Below, piece by piece: positions 22,630 to 29,514 of a stretch of 29,514 bases of DNA. The translations under genes were made by a program, and so were the position numbers. Origin of the DNA: Bacteriovoracaceae bacterium UBA2394 (GTDB lineage Bacteria; Bdellovibrionota; UBA2394); the NCBI GenBank assembly GCA_002343335.1, contig DDSI01000127.1:2376-31889 (forward strand). The letters run 5' to 3'. The notes beneath the pieces were generated by a model. The model saw only the letters and a program-made list of their open reading frames with translations, did no database searches and was not told the origin of the DNA. Numbering within the stretch: position 1 is the stretch's first letter; each line of letters starts with the position of its first letter.

Positions 22630-24702
22630 ATGTCAGAGCCCATGAATCGACAGGAATTGATGAAGCGGTACCCACTCAGCATGAAGGTCAATTCCGCTGC
22701 CGATTTGAAAAAATTGAAGCCGGAACAACTTCCAAAGTTAGCGGAAGAATATCGCGATTATCTCATCGAAGTTTGCTCTCGCAATGGCGGTCATCTTGGA
22801 CCTTCTTTGGGCGTTATCGAACTCACCTTAGCGCTTCATCGCGTATTTGAATCTCCGAAAGATAAAATTCTGTGGGACATCGGACATCAAAGTTATCCGC
22901 ATAAAATGATTACCGGCCGTTTCGAGCGGCTTCAAACTTTGCGTCAGCAAGATGGCGTGTCGGGATTCTGCCGCCGTCACGAAAGTGAGCACGATATTTT
23001 TGGCGCGGGTCATGCGGGGACTTCCATTTCTGCTGCGATCGGAATTGGCGAAGGGTATCGACGAAAGGGCGATCCTCATAAAGTGATCGCGATTATTGGT
23101 GATGCGGCTCTTACCTCTGGAATGGCGTACGAAGGATTGCACCAAGCGGTCGATTTAAAAAAGAATTTGATCGTCATCTTGAACGATAACGAAATGAGTA
23201 TTTCTCCGAACGTGGGAGCGGTAAATGCGTTTCTCACGAAGAAGATGTCCTCGCCTTTCGTCCAAAAGTTACAGGATGATTTTAGACAGTTCTGCGATTC
23301 TATACCGGTCGTTGGGCAAGAAGTGAAAGAGGTGCTCTCTCGCGTGAAGCACACCGTAAAAAATTTCTTCATACCCACCGTCATTTTTGAAGGTTTAGGC
23401 TTTCGATATTTCGGTCCGTTCGATGGGCACGATACTCATTTGCTTATTGAGACCTTAGAAAATGTGAAGCAGATGAACGAGCCCGTGCTGATTCATATTC
23501 TTACGGAAAAAGGTCGCGGTTATGCTCCGGCTCTTGCCGACAAGGTAACTTTTCATGGTTGTGGTCCCTACGATCGGGATACCGGCAAGATCATTAAGGA
23601 AAAGGGCAATGGTGCTCCGGCCTATACCAAGGTTTTTGCGGACACTTTGCTGAAGATGGCGCGGCGAGATGAAAAAGTGGTGGCTATCACCGGCGCGATG
23701 CCCACAGGCACGGGCCTTACCGTGTTCGAAAAAGATTTGCCCGATCAACTCTATGATGTCGGGATCAGTGAACAACATGCGGTGACCTTTGCGGGGGGAC
23801 TTGCGATCGAAGGGTTGAAGCCTTATGTCGCGATTTATTCCACCTTCATGCAGCGTGCTTACGATCAAATCATTCACGACATTTGTATTCAGAATTTGAA
23901 TGTGAAATTTTGTATGGATCGTGCGGGCTTTGTGGGAGCCGACGGTGCGACCCATCATGGTGTGTTTGATATCGGCTACATGCGTACGGTTCCGAATATG
24001 GCCTTATGTGCTCCGAGAGACGAGCGAGAGCTGCAAGAGTTGCTCGTCGCCATGGATCAACATGTCGGCCCCTCGGCCATTCGTTACTCTCGTGGAAATG
24101 GCGTGGGTGTAGAGCTTTACGAAAAGATTGAAGATGTGGTTCCCACTCCCTGGGGCACTGGTGAGCTTGTGTATTTGGGCGGTCCGAAGAATTCGATGCC
24201 GACCGATGCGGAGTCTCCCTCTCAACGATCTATACCGCTCGATTGGATGGAGAGAATGGTGCGCGTGAAGAAAGCGCACGTGGATGTCACACTCGTTGGA
24301 ATTGGTATTTCGGTGCAATGGTGCTTACAAGCGGCGAAAAAATTAGCGGAGCAAGGGATCAATGCTTTGGTGGTGAATGCTCGTTTTGTGAAGCCTCTGG
24401 ATGCGGATCTCTTTCGACGAGTGCAAAAGATGAGTCCTCGCATGATTACCGTGGAAGAAAATGTACTCATGGCTGGATTTGGTTCTGCCGTGATGGAATT
24501 CTACCAAGGCGAAGGCGTGCTGCATCAGATGGAAATTCGCTGCTTAGGAATTCCTGACCAATTCTATGAGCAAGCTTCTCAGGGTGCCTTGCAAAAAATG
24601 GCGGGAATCGATCCTGACTCGATCGCGCGGGTCGCCCAGGAGCTTTGCCAAAACTCCGTAGAGGTTTGGACAAAGCAACAAGTCGGCGGCAAATCCGCCT
24701 AA
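22630..24702 (+). CDS. dxs: 1-deoxy-D-xylulose-5-phosphate synthase
   Basis: Dxs condenses pyruvate with glyceraldehyde 3-phosphate, the first and usually flux-controlling MEP step, using thiamine diphosphate. Visible motifs are SRNGGHLGPSLGVIELTLAL, WDIGHQSYPHKMITGR, the ThDP-binding GDAALTSGMAYEGLHQAVDL ending in NDNEMSIS (157-190), FGPFDGHD, the catalytic Glu in VGISEQHAVTFAGGLA (E381) and GFVGADGATHHGVFDI. The protein has 690 residues, longer than the usual 620-640. Much of the excess is an insertion at about residues 518-550 (GGPKNSMPTDAESP onward), just before the C-terminal domain that resumes with VDVTLVGIG. A strong AAGGAGG precedes the ATG. It is the last gene of the xseB-ispA-dxs operon. 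Confidence 0.96.
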   Translation: MSEPMNRQELMKRYPLSMKVNSAADLKKLKPEQLPKLAEEYRDYLIEVCSRNGGHLGPSLGVIELTLALHRVFESPKDKILWDIGHQSYPHKMITGRFERLQTLRQQDGVSGFCRRHESEHDIFGAGHAGTSISAAIGIGEGYRRKGDPHKVIAIIGDAALTSGMAYEGLHQAVDLKKNLIVILNDNEMSISPNVGAVNAFLTKKMSSPFVQKLQDDFRQFCDSIPVVGQEVKEVLSRVKHTVKNFFIPTVIFEGLGFRYFGPFDGHDTHLLIETLENVKQMNEPVLIHILTEKGRGYAPALADKVTFHGCGPYDRDTGKIIKEKGNGAPAYTKVFADTLLKMARRDEKVVAITGAMPTGTGLTVFEKDLPDQLYDVGISEQHAVTFAGGLAIEGLKPYVAIYSTFMQRAYDQIIHDICIQNLNVKFCMDRAGFVGADGATHHGVFDIGYMRTVPNMALCAPRDERELQELLVAMDQHVGPSAIRYSRGNGVGVELYEKIEDVVPTPWGTGELVYLGGPKNSMPTDAESPSQRSIPLDWMERMVRVKKAHVDVTLVGIGISVQWCLQAAKKLAEQGINALVVNARFVKPLDADLFRRVQKMSPRMITVEENVLMAGFGSAVMEFYQGEGVLHQMEIRCLGIPDQFYEQASQGALQKMAGIDPDSIARVAQELCQNSVEVWTKQQVGGKSA

Positions 24703-25051
24703 GAGGCCGCTCAAGAATCTGCTGGAGAACGCCTAGATATTTTGGTGCTCCTACGACATTAGGGGCCGGCTCCTCCTCGCGTTGAGAATTTTCGACTTCA
24801 TATTATTTTTTGCGCCGCTCGGAGAGCTCCATCCGATTCTTTCGCGACCTCTCCATGTAAAAAGTTTAAGTGTTCGTAGTTGAGACTCGCTGTATTCGAA
24901 TGAGGCTAATCGGGCGGCAGTGAACTTGTAGGACTAGCGGAGACCTTACTCGCCCGATGGAGGCGGTTGACCAACGTCGAATGGACGTCGATAAAACGGC
25001 CGTTCCTCAGGCGAATAAAGAGCGTCTCAAGGCGGAAGGGATGAACTATTT
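24703..25051. other. Gene-poor gap with inverted repeats
   Basis: About 350 bases follow dxs with no recognised gene and no clear intrinsic terminator. Three inverted repeats lie in the second half: ATCGGGCG (24909-24916) with CGCCCGAT (24951-24958); ACGTC-gaatg-GACGT near 24974-24988; and the perfect palindrome AACGGCCGTT (24995-25004). They could mark a structured RNA, protein-binding sites or part of a short coding sequence (the 32-codon ORF below covers the last two). No tRNA-like fold is evident. Confidence 0.4.
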
Positions 25052-25055
25052 CTAA
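24957..25055 (+). CDS. Possible 32-residue ORF
   Basis: An ATG at 24957 opens a 32-codon frame that ends in TAA, overlapping the stop of the convergent lipoprotein gene by four bases. The peptide is polar and charged (MEAVDQRRMDVDKTAVPQ at its start) and has no signal sequence or membrane segment. GGAG lies too far upstream to be a good ribosome binding site. It may be a small protein, the remnant of a longer gene, or chance. I list it only because the gap otherwise holds nothing coding. Confidence 0.2.
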   Translation: MEAVDQRRMDVDKTAVPQANKERLKAEGMNYF

Positions 25056-26869
25056 GGATTAGCTTCCAGGAAATTCCGAAGGGGCACTTCCGTCGAAGTG
25101 TCCTTTTTATTGGTTCGCAACTGAATGCCATCGGCAAAGAGCTTCAGACGTTCGGGGCTCACTTCGAATCCATCCTCGGGGAAAGCTTTTCCAGCAGTGG
25201 GATTTCCGCGCAGGTGATCTTTGGGATGGTGCACGACCTTGGCGCCATCGAAACCGCCCGGCACAAGGCGAAAAGGCACATCCACTTTCTGCTCTTCAAG
25301 TTGTACCCGAGAGGGGATGGGGAGCGTGTAATAGTCCCCATTCGATAAAATCTTTACGACAGGTGTCGTATATTTTTTCACCGGCACGTGCAATTTCTGA
25401 GGGATAGTTTTGGGCCACTGGACGCTAAGAGCATTTTGAATTTTAGGAGCGGAAGATCCGCCTTCACGATTTGAGATGCATTGTCCTATGGAATTTTTTC
25501 CGCGATACACGATTACATGTCCCCCATTTCCCCCGGGAAGAGGTGTGATTTCATGCGTGGTTACGGGAATATCCACGATCGTATCGGTGAGATCTCGAAG
25601 ATAGGAGGCGAAATCAATGGAGCTTTGGTCGACGGTTCGCGTGAGCTCGACGGGATATTCAGTTTCCTCCAAAAAGTGCGCCAGAATTTGCGGATGATTC
25701 GCCGTCACATAGATAGGCAAGCTGGCAGATTCCAAATCGCCTTCTCGCTTGTTGATGTGCATTGCAATTCCAAAGGCCGACGAGAGTTGAAACGAGCGTG
25801 AGAGAGATTCCATATCGGATGGAAGATCTCCGTGAATCTCCTCCAACTGTCGGCGAGCATCTTGGAAGTAAGGGTTTTGATTCGTGGAGAGACGCTGAAT
25901 AGCATCCTGGACATTCTTTGGAGCTTGTCCGGCACTGGCCACAATGGCTTCGGAGAGCCGCGCGCTATCTCGCTCAGAGATTTGAAGCGTAGGAGCGCCC
26001 GGATCAATTCTAGGACCCGCACCAATGCGATCTACAATCTGAGGAAGCCGAGTCGCCGATTTAGAATAATAGGTAAACCAGTTCGCAAGGCTGGATTTCT
26101 TAAATTCTTCAGCTTGCTCGGGCGTAAGGTAGGGAATGGCTTGAGAGGGCGTCATCATTCCGGCATTGCCACCGCGTGTGTTCAAAAGCGCATTGGGTCC
26201 GCAGTCAACATAGGCTCCCGCCAGAATTAAGTGGCCGGCCGATGTGCCCGTGTTGTCGACTTCGGAGGCTGGCGTGGTTTGAATCTCTCCACCCAACTGA
26301 ATATTTTTGGCGATCACAATCAGGTTTCGGCCGAAGGTGCGAAGAATGGTGTCGGGATTCAACGTAAACCTTTCGACATTGATAAAAATTGGACGTAGTT
26401 CGTCTCGCGTGCTCGTACTTTCATTTAGTAAATTCAAATCAAATTGAAGATTGATCGCGCGCGATTTCGCATGGGTGGAAGAAGGAATGGACCCAGGAGT
26501 TACATTCAGCGAGAGAGAGGCCTCCGTCGTTGGGGTCGGATTCTTTTCAGCCGTTAAAGATCGCGTTAGAAATTTTAAAAAGCTTTCGTCATCGAAAGCG
26601 CTTCCGGTGAGGATGATGGCGTCGCGTTCTTCGAATGCTTGGCCTTCATAAAACCAATCGCGCATGGACACTTTCCCAAGAGTCATAGAAAGCTCTTTGG
26701 AGGTAGCGACAGTCGTCGAATTCAAGCGACGCGTTTTCTCCGCACGCGCCTCCGCTTCTTCGCGTTTTTTATTCTCAAAAACGGATTTCAGCTCGGGACC
26801 CGATTGAATTTCAATCCCGGGTTCTGCGCAGCCAATAAATAAAATCATAAGGACAATACTTCGTTTCAT
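25052..26869 (-). CDS. Large hypothetical lipoprotein with beta-helix-like segments
   Basis: The start at 26869 gives a type II signal peptide (KRSIVLMILFIGC, Cys14 lipidated) with AGGAG 10 bases upstream; the frame continues upstream to 26938 without support. The 605-residue protein is not a family I can name. Residues about 185-245 show strand-turn repeats typical of parallel beta-helices: NLIVIAKNIQLGGEIQTTP, AGHLILAGAYVDCGPNALLN and TRGGNAG. A second such patch, PGGNGGHVIVYRGKNSIGQ, follows near residue 460. Between them is a Gln/Ser/Glu-rich helical region. Surface or periplasmic attachment is inferred. It is last in the minus-strand envelope run, 147 bases after the AgmX-like gene. Confidence 0.75.
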   Translation of the reverse strand: MKRSIVLMILFIGCAEPGIEIQSGPELKSVFENKKREEAEARAEKTRRLNSTTVATSKELSMTLGKVSMRDWFYEGQAFEERDAIILTGSAFDDESFLKFLTRSLTAEKNPTPTTEASLSLNVTPGSIPSSTHAKSRAINLQFDLNLLNESTSTRDELRPIFINVERFTLNPDTILRTFGRNLIVIAKNIQLGGEIQTTPASEVDNTGTSAGHLILAGAYVDCGPNALLNTRGGNAGMMTPSQAIPYLTPEQAEEFKKSSLANWFTYYSKSATRLPQIVDRIGAGPRIDPGAPTLQISERDSARLSEAIVASAGQAPKNVQDAIQRLSTNQNPYFQDARRQLEEIHGDLPSDMESLSRSFQLSSAFGIAMHINKREGDLESASLPIYVTANHPQILAHFLEETEYPVELTRTVDQSSIDFASYLRDLTDTIVDIPVTTHEITPLPGGNGGHVIVYRGKNSIGQCISNREGGSSAPKIQNALSVQWPKTIPQKLHVPVKKYTTPVVKILSNGDYYTLPIPSRVQLEEQKVDVPFRLVPGGFDGAKVVHHPKDHLRGNPTAGKAFPEDGFEVSPERLKLFADGIQLRTNKKDTSTEVPLRNFLEANP

Positions 26870-27016
26870 TTTTTCGAATCTCCTATACCACACCAGCCAG
26901 GAATTTGGCCGAGTACGGCGAAGAAATGCGAAAGCCATGCCGAAGGCTAAGTTATTGATTTTATTAATGATAGAAGCTCGTCAGTGTCCGGATGCCGGAG
27001 ATATTCGGGCGCCCTG

Positions 27017-28108
27017 CTACTTTCGGGTGAGGTTCAGCGTCTGAGTAATCGTAAAATCCTGAGAAGGATTCGGAAAGGCCACCGACCGAAACGCGCTAGC
27101 AAAACAGGAACGAAGTTTGTCGCGAGATGAAGTTTTTACGCCTGCCTTTTGGCCAAGGTTCACCTGAGTAACAACGCCCGATTTTGCGGCAACGTCGATA
27201 GCGAGTTGAAGGGTTCCATCCAGCGCGGAATCAAAAATGAGAGCGTCTTCGTAACATTCCTTCAATCGAGCTTGAACTTTTTGGATCACGGCCAAGATTT
27301 GAGCTTCCGAAAGATTCAAAGGTTTTTCATCTTCTTGAGCGTCTAATCTCCACGCGTCTCGCCAACCCGCGGCATTTATTTTTCCAGTCTTTGCGCCAGT
27401 GCCACCTTTGAAAGCATCATCAAATGCCTTAGAGGCGTCGGCGGTTTTGATTCTGGAGCCTTTCTTTGTAGGAATTCCCCATGAATTTAATAGTTTTCGT
27501 GCTTGAGCCATTTGCATCGCAGAAACTTCTTCGGAAGAAGCTGACTCTGAAAACTCCTGTGTGGGGGGCGCTTGCACCACATTCACCGTTTCCAGTTTGG
27601 AGAGATCAACGGGTTTTAAAATGATCCGATGACCCGGCCTCCAACTCAATATGCCTACTACGGAGCAAAAGAAATGTACGGCAAATGCTAGGATCAAACA
27701 GGCCGCCACGCGTTTGAACTGCTCTAAGATATTTCGATGTGTCGCCGGTCGAAGGGTGATTTCGAGTTTTTCGCCATTTGTAAAATCAATGACTAGCATC
27801 TTGGGAGTGCTCACCCAGCCGAGGGTGGTGCGATTGGCGGAATGAATCGATAGCGAGCCGGGCGCCCAAATGAGAGTTCCTTCTCCATCTCGTAATTTGC
27901 AGTGATTGGGAAGAGACACGGATAAGCCCGTTTTTGCGAGCGAAATTCCGATGGAGGGGTCCTCAGGATCGAGAGGTAAGGCCCGTTGCTCGACATTCAT
28001 TTTGCGGGCGAGGTTGGAAATGCTGCAGCTGCCGCCGACAAGAGGATAACTTTGGGTCATGTGAACCTCGCCCTGAGGTCCTAAATGGCGAATGTCGAGA
28101 AGGAGCAT
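27017..28108 (-). CDS. AgmX/PglI C-terminal domain protein (TonB-like)
   Basis: This 363-residue protein has three parts. Residues 1-130 form a strand-rich cytoplasmic-looking domain of unknown type. There is one membrane helix at about 133-155 (VAACLILAFAVHFFCSVVGI). A periplasmic part ends in the AgmX/PglI domain: ILAVIQKVQARLKECYEDAL, then LDGTLQLAIDVAAKSGVVTQ, LRSCFASAFRSVAFPNPSQD and a final strand. This C-terminal module occurs in delta-proteobacterial envelope and gliding-motility proteins and resembles TonB/TolA C-termini. A role in energised envelope or motility complexes is an inference. The stretch CCGCTA-CA-TAGCGG just before the start (28111-28124) could form a small hairpin in the leader. 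Confidence 0.78.
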   Translation of the reverse strand: MLLLDIRHLGPQGEVHMTQSYPLVGGSCSISNLARKMNVEQRALPLDPEDPSIGISLAKTGLSVSLPNHCKLRDGEGTLIWAPGSLSIHSANRTTLGWVSTPKMLVIDFTNGEKLEITLRPATHRNILEQFKRVAACLILAFAVHFFCSVVGILSWRPGHRIILKPVDLSKLETVNVVQAPPTQEFSESASSEEVSAMQMAQARKLLNSWGIPTKKGSRIKTADASKAFDDAFKGGTGAKTGKINAAGWRDAWRLDAQEDEKPLNLSEAQILAVIQKVQARLKECYEDALIFDSALDGTLQLAIDVAAKSGVVTQVNLGQKAGVKTSSRDKLRSCFASAFRSVAFPNPSQDFTITQTLNLTRK

Positions 28109-28173
28109 GGCCCGCTACATAGCGGATTTTCTTCAGTTCCGGAAGCCCTCCTCAAAAACTCAGTGCTTTCGTC

Positions 28174-28815
28174 TTACTTAGCCGCTTCATCCAGTTCGCG
28201 GTAAGGCACGGTTCGGAAGGGGTTGCCTTTCCAGGAGATGTTGGATTTCGCATCGGGATCAATTTGGAGGCCAGACTCTTTTAGTTCCTCTACAATCCGC
28301 TTGAGATATTGCCAGCCAGTAATCGCGTCTTTCATCAGACTAGAACTGTAATCACTGAGATCGACCTGATTGAATGAAGATTTTGAATCTGTTCGAAACA
28401 GATTGATGATTCCCCCGTAGAGAGGAGTAGCCTTTCCGTTCGATGCGGCATGGAGCGCATCCACTGCAGCATTATGGGCCCAATCCTTTTCATCCATATC
28501 CCAAAAGATGCCTCGGATGACGCCTTCAAATTCATAAGCCAAAAAATGAATTCTCACATTGATCCGGTCCTTTCGATCGGACCACTGCCAGCTATTCGCG
28601 AGATCTTTGATCGATGTGTACATCTGGCTCATCCCAATGAGCGTGTGATTGAAACGTCCTTGACCAAAAGATCCGGAGATTACACTGCCACAGCGCATGG
28701 CTCTGAAAGCTTGAGGCATGAGCCATCTTCCACTACCGCCGGAGGCAAGGACCTCCATAGAGACGGCTGAAAGGAGGATAAAAAAGCTAAGGAGGCGCAC
28801 CCACGAACTACCCAT
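28174..28815 (-). CDS. Hypothetical secreted protein
   Basis: The 213-residue protein has a signal peptide (SSWVRLLSFFILLSAVSMEV, cut near LA-SGGSG). I do not recognise the mature part, which is mixed helix and strand and rich in Trp and Asp (for example FWDMDEKDWAHNAAVDALHA). It has one Cys pair candidate (C42 alone is visible in the mature N-terminus). It sits between the AgmX-like gene (65 bases downstream) and the small secreted protein gene (44 bases upstream), so it is probably in the same transcript and the same compartment. The ribosome binding site is weak. Confidence 0.68.
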   Translation of the reverse strand: MGSSWVRLLSFFILLSAVSMEVLASGGSGRWLMPQAFRAMRCGSVISGSFGQGRFNHTLIGMSQMYTSIKDLANSWQWSDRKDRINVRIHFLAYEFEGVIRGIFWDMDEKDWAHNAAVDALHAASNGKATPLYGGIINLFRTDSKSSFNQVDLSDYSSSLMKDAITGWQYLKRIVEELKESGLQIDPDAKSNISWKGNPFRTVPYRELDEAAK

Positions 28816-28859
28816 GTGAGCTTCTTAGCACTGGCTCAACAACGAGGGAATAGACCCAC

Positions 28860-29102
28860 TCAATTTTTTTTTGGATGTTCGATTTTGCGAAGTTCTTCGA
28901 CGGACAGAGGCTTAATGAGGTCCTTTTCCAGACGAATGAGATTAGCGAGAGCGGCTTCTTCCACCTTTTGATCGAGCTGAGAAGCTTTCAATTCGACAAG
29001 AGGCGGTTTCTTCACATTGCCCTGAATATAAAGATCCTCAAGTCGAATGACCGTTCTTTGCGTTAGGCCCCAGGTAAGAGTGAGGGAAAGAAGAAGACTC
29101 AT
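28860..29102 (-). CDS. Small secreted protein in the AgmX-type cluster
   Basis: This 80-residue protein has a short N-terminal hydrophobic segment (SLLLSLTLTWGLTQ) that may be a signal peptide, followed by RTVIRLEDLYIQGNVKKPPL. The I-x-G-x-V-x-K-P pattern of that stretch is found in small proteins accompanying AgmX-type envelope genes, as far as I recall; this is a weak resemblance. The rest is a charged helix ending in lysines. Its ATG overlaps the stop of the upstream gene in an ATGA arrangement, so translation is coupled. Confidence 0.65.
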   Translation of the reverse strand: MSLLLSLTLTWGLTQRTVIRLEDLYIQGNVKKPPLVELKASQLDQKVEEAALANLIRLEKDLIKPLSVEELRKIEHPKKN

Positions 29103-29514
29103 TTTTTCTCCCCGGCCGTTTCTTGCGTGCTGTAGCGCTTTTTCAATTCCGCTTTCATTTCATCTTTCTTTGCTTTGAATTCTTCTTCCAGGCCCGCAAG
29201 GCTCGGATCAATCAGAGCCGAATCGATTTGAGCGGAAATGGCGCTGATATTTTTTTCGAGTTCAATCACAAAGAGCGGTTTTGCAATCGTGTTCCAGGTG
29301 GCGCTACCAGCGGAAAGCGCATCGACCGCACGGTCCATGTCCTTTAACCAGCGGCCATATTTTTTGACGAAATCTTGAGAGAAATCGGAGGGGAGCGATT
29401 GGCTGGAAGGAAGATTCTTCAGTTTATTCCACTCCTCTCGCAACTTTTTTTCCTTCGGCGTCTTCGCGTGCTGAGAGCTTAGCTCTTCCCAAAGAGCGCT
29501 CAAATCTTCCAATT
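29099..29514 (-). CDS. Hypothetical coiled-coil protein, 5' end missing
   Basis: The frame is open to the right edge, so the gene starts outside the window; the TTG near 29510 need not be its start. The visible 137 residues are very rich in Lys, Glu and Ala and appear helical, with a C-terminal coiled-coil-like stretch (GLEEEFKAKKDEMKAELKKR). No motif is recognised. The stop overlaps the next start by ATGA coupling, which places it in the same operon as the small secreted protein and probably the AgmX-like gene further on. Confidence 0.7.
   Translation of the reverse strand, partial: LEDLSALWEELSSQHAKTPKEKKLREEWNKLKNLPSSQSLPSDFSQDFVKKYGRWLKDMDRAVDALSAGSATWNTIAKPLFVIELEKNISAISAQIDSALIDPSLAGLEEEFKAKKDEMKAELKKRYSTQETAGEKK

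Noticed and set aside
23455..23958. 167-codon minus-strand open frame within dxs
   Set aside because: Shadow of dxs with no family resemblance.
1..29514. CRISPR arrays, transfer RNAs, ribosomal RNAs, insertion sequences and prophage genes
   Set aside because: I found no regularly spaced repeats, no tRNA-like sequence, no transposase or integrase, and no phage structural gene when reading both strands.

Overview
Base composition, Gram-negative-type envelope genes (signal peptides, lipoprotein boxes, a TonB/AgmX-like protein) and the core-gene clusters suggest a Gram-negative bacterium of the Bdellovibrionota / former Deltaproteobacteria type. That placement is an inference from gene style and carries moderate-to-low confidence. 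The window is densely packed chromosomal DNA. I see no tRNA, rRNA, insertion sequence, phage gene or CRISPR array.

Layout. (1) 1-2470, minus strand: a signalling and lipid group. A LuxR-type response regulator is followed by two single-domain response regulators, an endonuclease/exonuclease/phosphatase (EEP) family protein, and the first 24 codons of a phospholipase D/cardiolipin synthase-like gene running off the left edge. Divergent from it (2592-2867) is a tiny protein that looks like a histidine-kinase dimerisation/phosphoacceptor domain with no ATPase domain. (2) 2889-5013: a small unknown gene, then a two-gene membrane-lipid module (DUF1295 reductase-like protein plus cyclopropane-fatty-acid-synthase-like methyltransferase). 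(3) 4992-10900: a secreted unknown on the minus strand, then rmuC, a secreted barrel-like protein, acetyl-CoA synthetase (acs) and a DUF899 thioredoxin-like protein, all on the plus strand. (4) 10893-17286, minus strand: a saccharopine/lysine dehydrogenase-like enzyme, a KimA-type APC permease, a membrane pyrophosphatase (hppA) with a clear intrinsic terminator, and a secreted unknown. (5) 17337-18727, plus strand: a phosphoribosyltransferase and a lipoprotein. (6) 18687-24702: nth, ispH and a secreted unknown on the minus strand, back to back with xseB, ispA and dxs on the plus strand. This block holds three isoprenoid-pathway genes: dxs (first MEP step), ispH (last MEP step) and ispA (prenyl chain assembly). 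(7) 24703-25051: a gene-poor gap with several inverted repeats and one 32-codon ORF. (8) 25052-29514, minus strand: a run of five envelope genes (a partial coiled-coil protein, a small secreted protein, a secreted unknown, an AgmX/PglI-type TonB-like protein and a large lipoprotein with a beta-helix-like core).

How the genes work together. The metabolic core supplies isoprenoid precursors, acetyl-CoA and pyrophosphate-driven ion pumping, with a putative potassium/amino-acid permease beside the pump. Most of the rest is envelope or signalling of unknown role. The items most worth follow-up are the kinase-less phosphoacceptor protein facing three response regulators, the DUF1295/CFA-like lipid module, the extra segments in Dxs and HppA, the AgmX-type envelope cluster, and two secreted unknowns that share a short Asp/Arg motif. 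I found no convincing evidence of an entirely new multi-gene system.
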